Positions 35,486-45,596 of a stretch of 64,000 nt of DNA are shown here, one piece after another. Origin of the DNA: Prolixibacteraceae bacterium UBA1413 (GTDB lineage Bacteria > Bacteroidota > Bacteroidia > Bacteroidales > Prolixibacteraceae); assembly GCA_002304925.1 (NCBI GenBank), contig DBPT01000015.1, forward strand, positions 62,001-126,000, given 5' to 3'. Each line of letters starts with the position of its first letter. Positions within the stretch are counted from its first letter, which is position 1. The position numbers and the translations under genes were made by a program. Below the pieces are notes generated by a model. That model was not told the DNA's origin and did not search any database. It saw only the letters and a list, made by a program, of their open reading frames with translations.

Positions 35486-37273
35486 TTATTGGGGGAAGTT
35501 TCCGTTTTCAAGATCTTCCTTATAGACGAATGTTCCATCCTTCACGTTAATCCTGGGCCAGTTTTGGTCTTCGTCGACCGGGATGAACTGGATCATGTCG
35601 AGGTACATATAACTTCCGTTTCCGCCGGCGGTTGCCACGAATTCGATTGTTTGGGGTCCTGTCTCCTTCACCTCCACCGTACCGGCCAGTTGGCCTGCAT
35701 ATCTCGACCATGCCGCACTGTTGAGCCAGTTTTCGGAACGTCCTTTTGCGATCAGGTCAGGGATCGTAGCCGGATCGGTCACCACAAAATCGGAGGGATT
35801 GTACTGGTAAATCTTAAACCCATTCATATTCAACTGTCCGTCAGTGATATAGTTGCCGCCGAAACTGTTGTAGGCCTTTGAACCGTCGATAATTCGGGTA
35901 GTCTGTTCCCCGTTGAAATAGACATACGCGCGGTATTGCCGTGCCGAAGAGGTCTGGGTCCTGGCACAATACCATATGTTATAGAATCCCTTCACCAGGG
36001 TGGGTGTTTTTAGTTTTATCGATTTGACAATCTCAGGCCTGAAATAGATGTAGAAGTAATCGTTGAAAATGTGGTGAGATACGCCGTTGATGGCCCCTAC
36101 GTTGTAGTCGATGGTAGCCGTTTCGTTCTCCCAGCTGATATTTGCCATTTGTCCGTTCTGCAATCCTGATGCTCCGGTTTTGCGGAAGACCCCGGGCATT
36201 TTCATGATTTCCATCTGTTCGCAGACATCCCAGTAAACGGCAAAGGGATAGCGCACCTTGATGAAGAAATTCCCTTTCATGAAATGGATCACCCCGTTGG
36301 CGGCAGTCTGGTCCGACAACGGGCGGTTGATCTCATAGCCCGGTTCATGCACACCTGCAAAAATATCGTCATTCACAAGGACGCTCTGTCCGATAGTACG
36401 GATGGTCAGCACTTCCGAAGGAACCCGGGTAGATACCACTTTGGAAGAAATCAGGTCGTTGACAAACAGGTACTGATCATACAGAATGTGGTAGGCCAAA
36501 TAATCGTACAGCCCGTTGGGTCTCTCTTCGGTTTGGTACCTCTCTTTGAGGTCATCGACCGAAAGGATGCCGTCGGCTTTGTAAACCTCGTCGGGAACGG
36601 CAAAGAGGGTCATCCAGACGGTGTCGGATTCCGCATCGGGAAGGATGTTGAGGAGATCGAACAAACCGGTTTCCCGCAAAGCTTCCGAGAAGATGGAACA
36701 GCTTTCAAGGCTGCTCACATACTGGGCGATTGATTTGGATTCAGGTTCCAGGACATCGTTCATGACGTGGATGATGCCGTTGAGAACCCTGACATCCATT
36801 TGACCGATCACCGCTTTTTTGTTGATCTTACCCACAACCCTGCCTTCTTCGAAATAGGTTCCGTAGGTCAGATACTGGCCCAGAAGAGTCGGAGTGACCA
36901 TTCTTCCGTCAGAAAATGTTTCGGAACTGAGAGTGTCGGAAATCACACAATAACGGACAAGGTTTTTCTTAGTCTCTGCCTCGAGACCTTCGAGTCCGGA
37001 GATCCCCTTTTCGGCGAAGAATTTCTGAAATGCATCGTTGGTAGGGGCAAAACAGGTGTAGGTGCCGTAAGCTTTCAGGAATGCCAATGTTTGTGATTGC
37101 CTGAGCATATCCACGAATATCGAGAATGAATCGGGGCTGTTTTCCAGATACTCCCCGATCAGGATCTCAAAATTTGTCCGTTCAACCCATTCCGGTTCCT
37201 GGCAACCTTTCAGGGAAAAAAGCGTTGCCAGGGCAGCGAGGAGGAGGATGATGCGATATTTGATTTTGTACAT
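35486..37273 (-). CDS. FAS1 (fasciclin) domain lipoprotein
   Basis: A 595-aa lipoprotein with signal ending LFSLKGC (Cys 24). Two FAS1 domains: about 38-175 (ILIGEYLENSPDSFSIFVDM, GTYTCFAPTNDAFQKFFAE, VLNGIIHVMNDVLEP) and about 185-340 (ESDTVWMTLFAVPDEVY, AANGVIHFMKGNFF). A C-terminal beta-sandwich (about 400-575) ends with YMYLDMIQFIPVDED, a form also seen at the end of the next gene. It lies 79 nt after SusD and 2 nt before the next FAS1 gene. Predicted outer-membrane surface anchor for glycan capture. Confidence 0.88.
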   Translation of the reverse strand: MYKIKYRIILLLAALATLFSLKGCQEPEWVERTNFEILIGEYLENSPDSFSIFVDMLRQSQTLAFLKAYGTYTCFAPTNDAFQKFFAEKGISGLEGLEAETKKNLVRYCVISDTLSSETFSDGRMVTPTLLGQYLTYGTYFEEGRVVGKINKKAVIGQMDVRVLNGIIHVMNDVLEPESKSIAQYVSSLESCSIFSEALRETGLFDLLNILPDAESDTVWMTLFAVPDEVYKADGILSVDDLKERYQTEERPNGLYDYLAYHILYDQYLFVNDLISSKVVSTRVPSEVLTIRTIGQSVLVNDDIFAGVHEPGYEINRPLSDQTAANGVIHFMKGNFFIKVRYPFAVYWDVCEQMEIMKMPGVFRKTGASGLQNGQMANISWENETATIDYNVGAINGVSHHIFNDYFYIYFRPEIVKSIKLKTPTLVKGFYNIWYCARTQTSSARQYRAYVYFNGEQTTRIIDGSKAYNSFGGNYITDGQLNMNGFKIYQYNPSDFVVTDPATIPDLIAKGRSENWLNSAAWSRYAGQLAGTVEVKETGPQTIEFVATAGGNGSYMYLDMIQFIPVDEDQNWPRINVKDGTFVYKEDLENGNFPQ

Positions 37274-37352
37274 GGTGCTTTATTATATAGGTGTTGTACG
37301 GTTTGAACTGCTAACGGGGAACGTTATGAATTCCACATATTTCATATTGTGA

Positions 37353-38873
37353 TTACTCTTTATAGAAAGGATTTTGCTCCAATTGCGAGTTACTTGCCTC
37401 AATATCGGCCTGCGGCAAAGGCAGGTAATGGCTGTTAAAATCGTTCAGCTTGCTTTGGATGGAGAGCAGTTTGTCGGGAGGGGCGCTCAGCTGGTAGATA
37501 TTTTTCAGTACCTGGAGGTTTCTGTGATTGTCTCTTTTGACGTACCTCATCAGGTCGAACCACCGTTTTCCTTCGAAAGCGAATTCGCGTGCGCGTTCAT
37601 TCAGAATATACATCATCAGTCCATCCCGTCCGGTGGGTTCTCCCTCATCGGTCAGAGCCGATGCGTTTGCTCTTCGGCGGACCATTCTGATGAGGTCGAG
37701 TGCCTCTTTGCTCCGGGCGGGATCATCGGCGGTTAGTCCGGCAGCGATGGCTTCAGCTTTCATCAGCAGGATATCGGCATAGCGGTAAACGATAAAATTG
37801 GAGGTGGCCTCATTTGCCGTAAGTTCAAAGGTGCGATCACGGCCTATGTACTTCCAGATCGAAAAATTGCGGCTCGAATTGTAGGCTCCCTTATCCCCCC
37901 TGATATCGGCGCTGTCGGCATTGGCCAGAAATGGATCGGTAGGCCAGAAGAATTCCATCACGTCGGGGTGTGCGCGATAATTGGACCGGGTGCGGAAAGT
38001 GTTGAAAAAGGGATTCAGGATATCGACGTCGAACTGCAATTCGAAGATTCCTTCAGGGCTGTTCCCTTTCACATAGAGATTGGAGAGCCAGTCCAGGTTC
38101 CCCGGCACCAGCCAGAATCGGCCTGAATTGATGATCTTGTTGCAGGCTTCTTCCGATTTGGCATACTGTTCAATCCAGAGGTAGAAATCGGCCATGATGG
38201 CCCATACCGAATACTTGGTGATCCGTCCCTTATCTTCAGCGACGTTATCGTAAGAGAAAGGGATGTGTTTCTCAGCTTCGAGGAGGTCGGCTTCAATCTG
38301 ATCCCAGATGGCCTGCCGTTCCGCTTTGCCGGCTGTTATGGTCTGCAAATCGGAATTGGTGGCTTGGAGGATGAGCGGCACACGGTCAAAGGTGCGGGTG
38401 AGGTAAAAGTACATCAGCGCCCTGATGGTCAAGGCTTCGGCCCGGTACTGGTTCATCAGTACCGGGGAAAAGGAAGCATCCAGTTCCAGAATAACAGGTG
38501 CCCTTTCGAGCACATTGTTGCAGTAGTTGATGGTCCGGTACAGTGAATTCCATTTGCAAAATCCGTTGGTCGATTTGATATCCCCCTGCCATATCAGGAT
38601 AAAGTCCTGGGATGTGTTGTTAAAGCGCATCAGCATGTCGGCCCTGATTTCACCCCAGTAGAACATCAGTTCGGTAACGCTCAGTGAGCCTGAAACGTTA
38701 TTTCCAAGCATGGAAGCATAACACCCCATCACGCCGGCTTTCAGGTCAGCCTGTGAATTCCAGAATTCGTCAACGATCACCCCGTCCTCGGGTTCAAGAT
38801 ACAACCAGTCGGAGCAGGAACCGGCCGCAACCAGGAAGGCCAAACCCAGGACAATATTCAGGATTCGTTTCAT
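37353..38873 (-). CDS. SusD/RagB family outer-membrane lipoprotein
   Basis: A 506-aa lipoprotein from the chosen start, with a standard signal MKRILNIVLGLAFLVAAGSC; the frame opens 30 nt upstream, but that extension is not signal-like. SusD body: SQADLKAGVMGCYASMLGN, NYCNNVLERAPVIL, ALTIRALMYFYLTRTFDRVP, C-terminal ERAREFAFEGKRWFDLMRYV and HYLPLPQADIEAS. It forms the lid of the SusC gene 45 nt upstream (15 nt if the longer start is used). Sequence differs clearly from the other SusD of the window, so the two pairs may bind different oligosaccharides. Confidence 0.94.
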   Translation of the reverse strand: MKRILNIVLGLAFLVAAGSCSDWLYLEPEDGVIVDEFWNSQADLKAGVMGCYASMLGNNVSGSLSVTELMFYWGEIRADMLMRFNNTSQDFILIWQGDIKSTNGFCKWNSLYRTINYCNNVLERAPVILELDASFSPVLMNQYRAEALTIRALMYFYLTRTFDRVPLILQATNSDLQTITAGKAERQAIWDQIEADLLEAEKHIPFSYDNVAEDKGRITKYSVWAIMADFYLWIEQYAKSEEACNKIINSGRFWLVPGNLDWLSNLYVKGNSPEGIFELQFDVDILNPFFNTFRTRSNYRAHPDVMEFFWPTDPFLANADSADIRGDKGAYNSSRNFSIWKYIGRDRTFELTANEATSNFIVYRYADILLMKAEAIAAGLTADDPARSKEALDLIRMVRRRANASALTDEGEPTGRDGLMMYILNERAREFAFEGKRWFDLMRYVKRDNHRNLQVLKNIYQLSAPPDKLLSIQSKLNDFNSHYLPLPQADIEASNSQLEQNPFYKE

Positions 38874-38918
38874 TGCTTTTCGGTGTATTGTTGTTTTTTC
38901 CATAGCACCTCTCCTCCG

Positions 38919-41900
38919 TTATAAAGTGATGGCAAGAATAAAGGTCACGTCCCGGGAACGGGGCGTGTTGGAATCGTCGTATCCGACCGTGTAGATCACA
39001 TCGTCGGCCGACCGGATGGTAATCTCCGGATCCTGCCCGCTATAATTGGTAAAAGTCAGCAGGTTGTTAAGGGTTGTTGAAACCCTGATGCTTTTACAGC
39101 CCAGTTTTTGAGCGAATTTTCCGGGAACACGGTAGGTCAGTGTGATGTATTTCAGGCGGAGGAAGGAACCGTCTTCCACGAACCTGTCAGAACCGACGTA
39201 ATTATATCCGGTACGGTAAAGCGCACGGGGAATATCGGTCTCATCGCCCGGCTTTCGCCATCGTCGCAACGTCGATCTCAACTGGTTGTCATAGCTGAAC
39301 ATCGCTTCTCCAAACATCCGGGTCCTGTTGATGATGTCATTGCCATACCGGTAATAGAAGAAACTGTTTAACGAAAAATTTTTGTATGAGATCATGGAAC
39401 CAAAACCGCCGGTAAAGGCGGGATTGGCGTTGCCGAGGTAAACGATGTCGCTGGCATTGATATTGCCGTCGTGGTTCACGTCTTCGTACATGGCGTCGCC
39501 GAGTTCAAAATAGTAGCGGGTATTATCGAAATCGTACACCATTTTAACCTCCTGCCCGTTGGGGTTGGTGATTTTGTTTCCGTCGGCATCGCGGGCGATC
39601 AGCATCTCTTCGGTGGTATATACCCCCTTGTAACGGTACCCGTAAAACGAACCTGCCGGATTGTCAATCTGCGCGATATTCTGATATAAACCGTTACTGA
39701 TGGTAACATTCCTGACATTGGAATAATCGTCGGCCAATTCGCGGAGCACATTGTAATTCCGGGCAATATTGATGTCAAAGGTCATTTTGAAATCTTTTTT
39801 AAGAACGGGCACAGTCTTCAGGGAAAAGTCATATCCCACGTTATCCATGGCTCCCAGGTTGACAATGCTTTTGGATGAATATCCCGATGAGGATTGGACC
39901 GGAATATTGTATCCGAACATATCCTTGGTTTTGTTGAGGTAATAGTCGATTTCAAAATAGATGCGGCTGTCGAAGAAGTCAGCGGTGATTCCGTAATTAT
40001 AGGTATGAATAGATTCCCACTTCAGGCTTTTGAGTGCCATGTTGGAAGTATAGATAGCGCTGTTTCCCAAATAGTTCCAGTTAAAGGAGCCGATATTGCT
40101 GAAGAACATGCCTTCGTACCGTGGCGGATTGCCGTTTTCGCCGTAGCTGAACCGGAACCGCAGATCATTCATCCATCGGCTGAAGGGTCTCATGAACTCT
40201 TCGCCGGAGAGCCTCCAGGCCAGGGAGAGGCTTGGGAACCATGCAAACCGGTTGTACTCGTCAAAACGGGAGTTTCCTTCGTAACGCACTCCCCCGCTGA
40301 CAATATAGCGGTCGCCGTATTTGTAATTCACCATCAGGGCTGATCCGATGTCGCGTCCCCGGGTGCGTTCCGACCCGGGTCCCAGTCCGCTTTCATTCAC
40401 TTTGGAAGGATTCGACGGATCCTGCTGGCTCGGGGAAACGGTATTGGAAGTGGTAATCCGGTAAGCATTCCCGATCCGCTCGTTGGTCATGAGGTTCCAC
40501 GAAGAGGAGAGATCGTGCTTTCCCCCGAAGTTCCGGGCATAGGTCAGCATGTTGTTGGAATAGATATAGTAATTGTCGCCGTCAAAATCATACGCCCTGT
40601 TTACCGATAAATCGGTCCAGGCCTTCCCCGTGGCCGTTTGAGGGAGGAAAGTCTTGTTTTTGTTGGTATTGACATCGAAGGAGATGTCAAAGGTATACCG
40701 CAATCCCTTGAGAATATCGTAATAGAGGGAATACTTGGTGGTGATCCTATCGTTCAGGATCCGGTTAACTCCGTCATTTGCCATCGCCACAGGATTGTAA
40801 GTACTCGGATAGGTACCCTGGGCGTTGCTTTCGGGAGAGAAGTAATTTCCGGTCAGATGGCCGTAAGCGTCGTATTCATAGATTGACATGTTAGGCATTT
40901 TCTTGTATGCCACACTCCGCAAATCGCTCCGGTAATTCGCATTCGTATTGCTGTGGGCGATGGAGAAGTCAGCACGCATTTTCAGCTTGTCGGAGATGAA
41001 ATAATCGAGGTTCAAACGGGAAGACAACCTGTTCATGTCGGTACCGCGCGTTGTTCCCACCTGGTCCTGGTAATTCACCGAGAAGCGGTAAAACGCCTTG
41101 TTGCCCCCTCCGGTGATTGAAAAATCGTAATTGCCGGTACGGCCGTTGCGGGTGATGGCTTTCATCCAATCGGTATTGGCGCCGTAGTTATAAAAATAAT
41201 AAGGATCATTGGCCGAATAGAGGAACTCTTTACGGAGGCTGGTATTCAGCGGGACGTCATAGGAATTCTGGTAGGCTTCCAGGATCATGGTGGAGTATTC
41301 GTCACCGTTGAGCATGGGGATATGCCCGGGATTTTTGGAGAAGGTTCCCCGGTAATTGAAAGAGATGACCGGTTCCCTTCCTTTGGCTCCCCGCTTGGTG
41401 GTAATCATCAACACCCCGTTGGCGGCCTTGGTTCCCCACAGGGCGGTGGCGGCGGCATCCTTTAAAACGGTGATTTCCATGATATCGTCGACAGGGATGT
41501 TCAGCATCTGGGAATACCCCTCTTCGTTGGCCGTGCTGAAACTGAAGTCGGAAGAGATGGACACCTCATAGGGAATGTTGTCCACGACAATCATCGGATT
41601 GGAGTTGGCCGAAAGGGTGCTCACCCCCCGGATGCGGATTGACATTCCGGCGCCGGGGTCACCCGAGTTGGAGGCTATATCCACCCCCGACAAACGCCCC
41701 TGCATGGCTTCATCGATCGAAGAAGCCTGCACATCTTCAAACTCCCTGGCGGAAAGACGGGCCACCGGCATGGCCAGGTCACGCTCCTGAATGTTGACCA
41801 TACCGATATTGGTCACCTTCTGCGCAACCACATCAATGGCCTCAAGGGTATAAACATCTTCTTCCAGAACCACGTCAATTCTGTTCCTTCCCCTGACTTC

Positions 41901-42164
41901 CAGAATCTGTTCCTTGAAACCGACAAACGAAAATTGAAGTTTATTGGCGGCGTCGGTCATCGAAATGACATACTCTCCATCGATATTGGTGGAAGTCCCC
42001 GTGGCAATACGGTTGTTCCTGTCCATCTCTACCACGGTTACCCCCGGAAGCCCTCCGGTCTGATCGCTCACCTTTCCGCGGACAATGAAACGAGTCTGCC
42101 CGAAAACCGTAGCCGTAAACAGGAGAAGCTGTATACCTGCCAATAGGATTGTTCGTTTATTCAT
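38919..42164 (-). CDS. SusC/RagA family TonB-dependent transporter
   Basis: A 1081-aa outer-membrane transporter. Signal peptide 1-22; carboxypeptidase-like domain (FIVRGKVSDQTGGLPGVTVV), plug with MQGRLSGVDIASNSGDPGAG, SIRIRGVSTLSANSNPMIVV, and TVLKDAAATALWGTKAANG, and a 22-strand barrel ending in RDVTFILAITL. The canonical SusC plug motifs are better kept here than in the second SusC of the operon. It begins 17 nt after the four-FAS1 gene and precedes its SusD by a short gap. It imports oligosaccharides into the periplasm. Confidence 0.95.
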   Translation of the reverse strand: MNKRTILLAGIQLLLFTATVFGQTRFIVRGKVSDQTGGLPGVTVVEMDRNNRIATGTSTNIDGEYVISMTDAANKLQFSFVGFKEQILEVRGRNRIDVVLEEDVYTLEAIDVVAQKVTNIGMVNIQERDLAMPVARLSAREFEDVQASSIDEAMQGRLSGVDIASNSGDPGAGMSIRIRGVSTLSANSNPMIVVDNIPYEVSISSDFSFSTANEEGYSQMLNIPVDDIMEITVLKDAAATALWGTKAANGVLMITTKRGAKGREPVISFNYRGTFSKNPGHIPMLNGDEYSTMILEAYQNSYDVPLNTSLRKEFLYSANDPYYFYNYGANTDWMKAITRNGRTGNYDFSITGGGNKAFYRFSVNYQDQVGTTRGTDMNRLSSRLNLDYFISDKLKMRADFSIAHSNTNANYRSDLRSVAYKKMPNMSIYEYDAYGHLTGNYFSPESNAQGTYPSTYNPVAMANDGVNRILNDRITTKYSLYYDILKGLRYTFDISFDVNTNKNKTFLPQTATGKAWTDLSVNRAYDFDGDNYYIYSNNMLTYARNFGGKHDLSSSWNLMTNERIGNAYRITTSNTVSPSQQDPSNPSKVNESGLGPGSERTRGRDIGSALMVNYKYGDRYIVSGGVRYEGNSRFDEYNRFAWFPSLSLAWRLSGEEFMRPFSRWMNDLRFRFSYGENGNPPRYEGMFFSNIGSFNWNYLGNSAIYTSNMALKSLKWESIHTYNYGITADFFDSRIYFEIDYYLNKTKDMFGYNIPVQSSSGYSSKSIVNLGAMDNVGYDFSLKTVPVLKKDFKMTFDINIARNYNVLRELADDYSNVRNVTISNGLYQNIAQIDNPAGSFYGYRYKGVYTTEEMLIARDADGNKITNPNGQEVKMVYDFDNTRYYFELGDAMYEDVNHDGNINASDIVYLGNANPAFTGGFGSMISYKNFSLNSFFYYRYGNDIINRTRMFGEAMFSYDNQLRSTLRRWRKPGDETDIPRALYRTGYNYVGSDRFVEDGSFLRLKYITLTYRVPGKFAQKLGCKSIRVSTTLNNLLTFTNYSGQDPEITIRSADDVIYTVGYDDSNTPRSRDVTFILAITL

Positions 42165-42181
42165 GTCGAAGCAGATTTAGG

Positions 42182-44515
42182 TCAATAAGTCAGATAGTTG
42201 TCAATCACATGGACAATAGCCCTGTTCCCCAAAATATTGTAGGTGGTGGTGGAGCTGGTAATCACATTCGCGGTACGCCCTTTTTCATCGGTAATGGTGA
42301 TAGAGCCGGGATTTCCCTTCGCGCAGTTCACAAAAAGGGTAGCATAGGTTCCGTCATCGAGTTTCCTGTAGGTGGTGTATTCTCCCACACTGCTCTCTCC
42401 CACGGGAATATTCCCTTTAACGATATGGTATTTCAGGAACTGGCCCAGCGCCATATTGTCCTCCCCGAGGACATTTTCGTTGCCATTGGGTGCAAAACTC
42501 GCCAGGGGTTTCAAGACGCCGCTGTTGGCAGCGGAGGACATAGCCGGGTCGTTGGGCAAAAATACGGTGATGACATCCGTATTGGGGATGTCCTTGATCG
42601 CCCGGGTGGTTGCATTGAAAATACAATCGGGAACATAGACCGTTTCACCGTCATCGTTGAAATAGTTGGCGGCGGCGATTTTTTCGAGGTAGCGCAACAG
42701 GGTGGTGGCACGTAACCGGGAAGTCAAGGAGGATACCGAAAGGATCTCACCGATATTGCCGTTGGAAAAAAGCAACGGTTTGTCCAGGGTGTAGGATCTT
42801 CCGTTTTCGGGCTTACTGTCAATGGCCGAGGTGATCCTGGGACGCTGGGCGGGAGGATTTCCTCCCGCGGAAATCTCACCTTTGTTGTATTTGATATATT
42901 CGTCGCCATAGGTTTTGAGGACACCCGTTCCGTTGATCAGGTCAACACCGTCGGCCATCATTTCCACATTCTGCAGGACAATGTGCATGTATATAAACCG
43001 CGACAGGGCTGTCCTGGGATGGGTCCCGAGGTCCGGCCGGTTCGGGTCGTCGGTGAATTCCCACGCCAGTGACGCCGGATTGTATTTAAAACCAGCCTTT
43101 GTCATCTGATCGTTGGTCACCAGAAACAACAGGTAACTGCTGATCGGGTTTTTCAGGGTCGCAATCAGGGGTTCGAGATCATACAGTGCCTGGTACATCA
43201 GCGAATAGTCGGGATTCAGGATGATATCGCCCAGGACGGTGTTGAAGGCATTGGTATTCTGGACATGGTTGACGACATAAAAGATCCCGTTGCTGCCGAT
43301 TTTTGCCTTGATGACATCGGCATTGGCATCGAAACGCGCCTCTTCACCGTAAGGGTTGGTGGTAATGGCAAATTTCGAAGGCCAGACCGTGGTGCGGAAG
43401 AGATGGGCGTTGACAAACTCCTGAATGACAAATGCCGGCATCTCGGAAAGGGAGTTGTAGCCGAACCTGAAAAATTTGTCGTTGTAGAATTTCGTCATGG
43501 CCTCGTCCGACGGGGCAAAAAGTGTCCATCCGTCAATCTGGGCATCCATCTCCGATCCTCCCCCGAATTTGAGGAAATTTTCACAGTTCAGGGCAAAACT
43601 GGCCTGCGGATAATCTTTGATATAAACTTCTTTTCTGATGCCTGAGGATTGTTCGTATTTCAGCTGAAAAGCCTCGCCGGCCAGCGTATAGCTCACCATG
43701 TACCTGTTCAGGAGATCCCGGAATTCACCGCATTCATCCGTTTTGGCCAGAATCTCCTCCAGGTTGTCCAGGGGAACAATCACCCTGTCAACAACATGAA
43801 TGATCCCGTTTTCGGCCCAGAGATCCCTTTTTACTACCCGGGCATCAGACACATTGAAATCAGTGAGCTCCGCATCGGGATAGAAATATTTGTAATCGGC
43901 GGCCAACAGGTTCTTCTTCGCCATGAAGCTGCTGGTAAAGACGGGAATGTTCTTCTGGTTATAGTCATCAAGTTCAAAATTACCGCGCACCGAAACTTCC
44001 GACTCCACGGCATTCATATCAATAACATCGCGTGTCACCTGCGCAACATGGTCAAAATCGGAGTAAACCCACTTGTAATTCAACGTAGTCCGTTTAAATG
44101 CCAGGTCGGTTTTGTTTTCAGGGGTCACGAGCGCCGAGGAGGTCTGGAAATCATCGATTTGTTGATAAGATGCCGCACTGACACACATTGAATAGGTTAC
44201 GATTTTGGTGGCCAACTCAGCGGGGATCTCTTCAACGGAAGCAAATCCGTTTTCAGCCAGAAATTTCGTGAAAGCTTCGTCGGTAGGTGCAAAAACCGTA
44301 TAATAACCGGCTCCTTTCAGGGTTTTGTCATAGCCCGATTTATCGACACAATACAGATAACGGGTAAAAACCCCCGAATCCTGCAACTGCTGATAAATGG
44401 GAGGAGCCAGAAATTCGGGCCTTGCATAATAGTCCTTTTGAGGATCACATCCGGGAAACCCTCCCGAAATGATTATCACCCATATGAATACCAGCAAAGA
44501 AGATTTTTTCTTCAT
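42182..44515 (-). CDS. Four-FAS1-domain lipoprotein, first gene of the PUL operon
   Basis: A 777-aa lipoprotein (signal ending GGFPGC, Cys near 23). Four FAS1-like modules can be traced: about 38-230 (GYYTVFAPTDEAFTKFLAE, GIIHVVDRVIVPLDN), 235-410 (GWTLFAPSDEAMTKFYND, NGIFYVVNHVQNTNAF), 415-570 (SYLLFLVTNDQMTKAGF), and 600-777 (VITVFLPNDPAMSS, RAIVHVIDNYLTY). Each keeps the FAS1 H1 (FAP-D/N) and H2 (VIDN-like) boxes to a varying degree. As leading gene it is probably highly expressed and may act as a long surface glycan-binding protein. Promoter 44648-44677, leader about 125 nt. Confidence 0.88.
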   Translation of the reverse strand: MKKKSSLLVFIWVIIISGGFPGCDPQKDYYARPEFLAPPIYQQLQDSGVFTRYLYCVDKSGYDKTLKGAGYYTVFAPTDEAFTKFLAENGFASVEEIPAELATKIVTYSMCVSAASYQQIDDFQTSSALVTPENKTDLAFKRTTLNYKWVYSDFDHVAQVTRDVIDMNAVESEVSVRGNFELDDYNQKNIPVFTSSFMAKKNLLAADYKYFYPDAELTDFNVSDARVVKRDLWAENGIIHVVDRVIVPLDNLEEILAKTDECGEFRDLLNRYMVSYTLAGEAFQLKYEQSSGIRKEVYIKDYPQASFALNCENFLKFGGGSEMDAQIDGWTLFAPSDEAMTKFYNDKFFRFGYNSLSEMPAFVIQEFVNAHLFRTTVWPSKFAITTNPYGEEARFDANADVIKAKIGSNGIFYVVNHVQNTNAFNTVLGDIILNPDYSLMYQALYDLEPLIATLKNPISSYLLFLVTNDQMTKAGFKYNPASLAWEFTDDPNRPDLGTHPRTALSRFIYMHIVLQNVEMMADGVDLINGTGVLKTYGDEYIKYNKGEISAGGNPPAQRPRITSAIDSKPENGRSYTLDKPLLFSNGNIGEILSVSSLTSRLRATTLLRYLEKIAAANYFNDDGETVYVPDCIFNATTRAIKDIPNTDVITVFLPNDPAMSSAANSGVLKPLASFAPNGNENVLGEDNMALGQFLKYHIVKGNIPVGESSVGEYTTYRKLDDGTYATLFVNCAKGNPGSITITDEKGRTANVITSSTTTYNILGNRAIVHVIDNYLTY

Positions 44516-44647
44516 TTTTTTGTTTTTTCCTTTTTCGTTAATCCACTATACGATTTTTCCGGCAAATCAGATCAGGCCGGCAGGGAACAATGACACCTGA
44601 CAAATCATAAGCTTACAGGTCATTTTTATGTCACAATGATCAAAAAA

Positions 44648-44677
44648 CAAATGTATTTATTTTTTTTAATAAATCAA
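44648..44677 (-). promoter_or_regulatory. PUL promoter (TTG-N19-TAnnTTTG)
   Basis: On the minus strand a TTG (44677-44675) is followed after exactly 19 nt by TACATTTG (44655-44648), the full Bacteroidetes vegetative promoter consensus, in an AT-rich tract. Transcription would begin near 44640, about 125 nt before the first PUL ATG. It lies between the end of the LytTR gene and the PUL. Confidence 0.75.
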
Positions 44678-44753
44678 TCTGAGCGGGGGTATCCGTTTCG
44701 GGCGCAGGGAGCGGAATTGGGGTAAAGGAAGCGGGCTGCCCACCGGCATCCTG

Positions 44754-45596
44754 TCAGGCCGATTCTGAAAAGCGGGCCAATACCCTGGATGCATAGGTTT
44801 TGGATACCGGAATATCGGGGACTTCCTCATGGTCGAGGACCAGAAAGATGCCATTCTGTTCCTTTCTGAGTACTTTCACCTTGTCAAAATTAACAATGGC
44901 AGAGCGGTTGCAACGTACCAGTGAAGTGTGGACAAATTTGTTTTCGATGGTTTTCAGCGTGTTTCTGATCATGAAAGCGGCCATTTTCCCTTTGTTCAGG
45001 TAAAATACCCTGATGTAGTTATCGGCCGATTCGATCCAGAAAACCTGGTCGTGACGCACCGAAAGCCGGAGTTCCTTCTTTTCATCAGTAAAGTTAAGCA
45101 TCTGGTTGAGGGGAATTCCCGGTTCAGTTTTGCCGCTGTTGAGAATCTCCAGCTTTTTAACCTTATCCCGCAGGGCAAAATAAAGCCATAGAATGGAATA
45201 GGGTAACAACAGGACCAGGGAGGTATTGATAAACGATTGCCGGAACATCTCCCTGAAGGATCTCAAGTCGTGGAGGATCATCCTTTCAAAAAGAGTATAG
45301 AACATGGCCATGGCCACAATCTCTGCAAGAATCCACAGGGCATACTGCCACATCAGCAGCCCTTTTTTACGGCCATGGCGGATCATGAGAATCCTGCTGA
45401 CCACTACCACGAGCACGCCGGTGAGGATAATCATGCTGGAAAAGAGAAAAAACATGATTTCAGAGACAGGAAACCAGTTTTGCGCACCAAAGGGCTGGTA
45501 AATATTGATAAATACCAGGGCAAACAGTGCTGTAAAGAATATCAGCCGGGTGATATTTCCCTTTTCATAGAGGTATTCCGGGATTCTCTGATTCAT
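44754..45596 (-). CDS. Membrane-anchored LytTR-family transcriptional regulator
   Basis: A 280-aa protein. Four hydrophobic segments fill the N-terminal half (near 15-35, 45-68, 80-104 and 118-140). A linker and a C-terminal LytTR DNA-binding domain follow (about 178-278: LRLSVRHDQVFWIESADNYI, RNTLKTIENKF, LVRCNRSAIVNFDKVKVL, then HEEVPDIPVSKTYASRVL). There is no response-regulator receiver domain, so the signal is probably sensed in the membrane or by a partner. An alternative ATG lies at 45644. Position next to the PUL promoter makes it a candidate regulator of the PUL; that is inference. A fragment of a close relative is found at 47073-47216. Confidence 0.88.
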   Translation of the reverse strand: MNQRIPEYLYEKGNITRLIFFTALFALVFINIYQPFGAQNWFPVSEIMFFLFSSMIILTGVLVVVVSRILMIRHGRKKGLLMWQYALWILAEIVAMAMFYTLFERMILHDLRSFREMFRQSFINTSLVLLLPYSILWLYFALRDKVKKLEILNSGKTEPGIPLNQMLNFTDEKKELRLSVRHDQVFWIESADNYIRVFYLNKGKMAAFMIRNTLKTIENKFVHTSLVRCNRSAIVNFDKVKVLRKEQNGIFLVLDHEEVPDIPVSKTYASRVLARFSESA

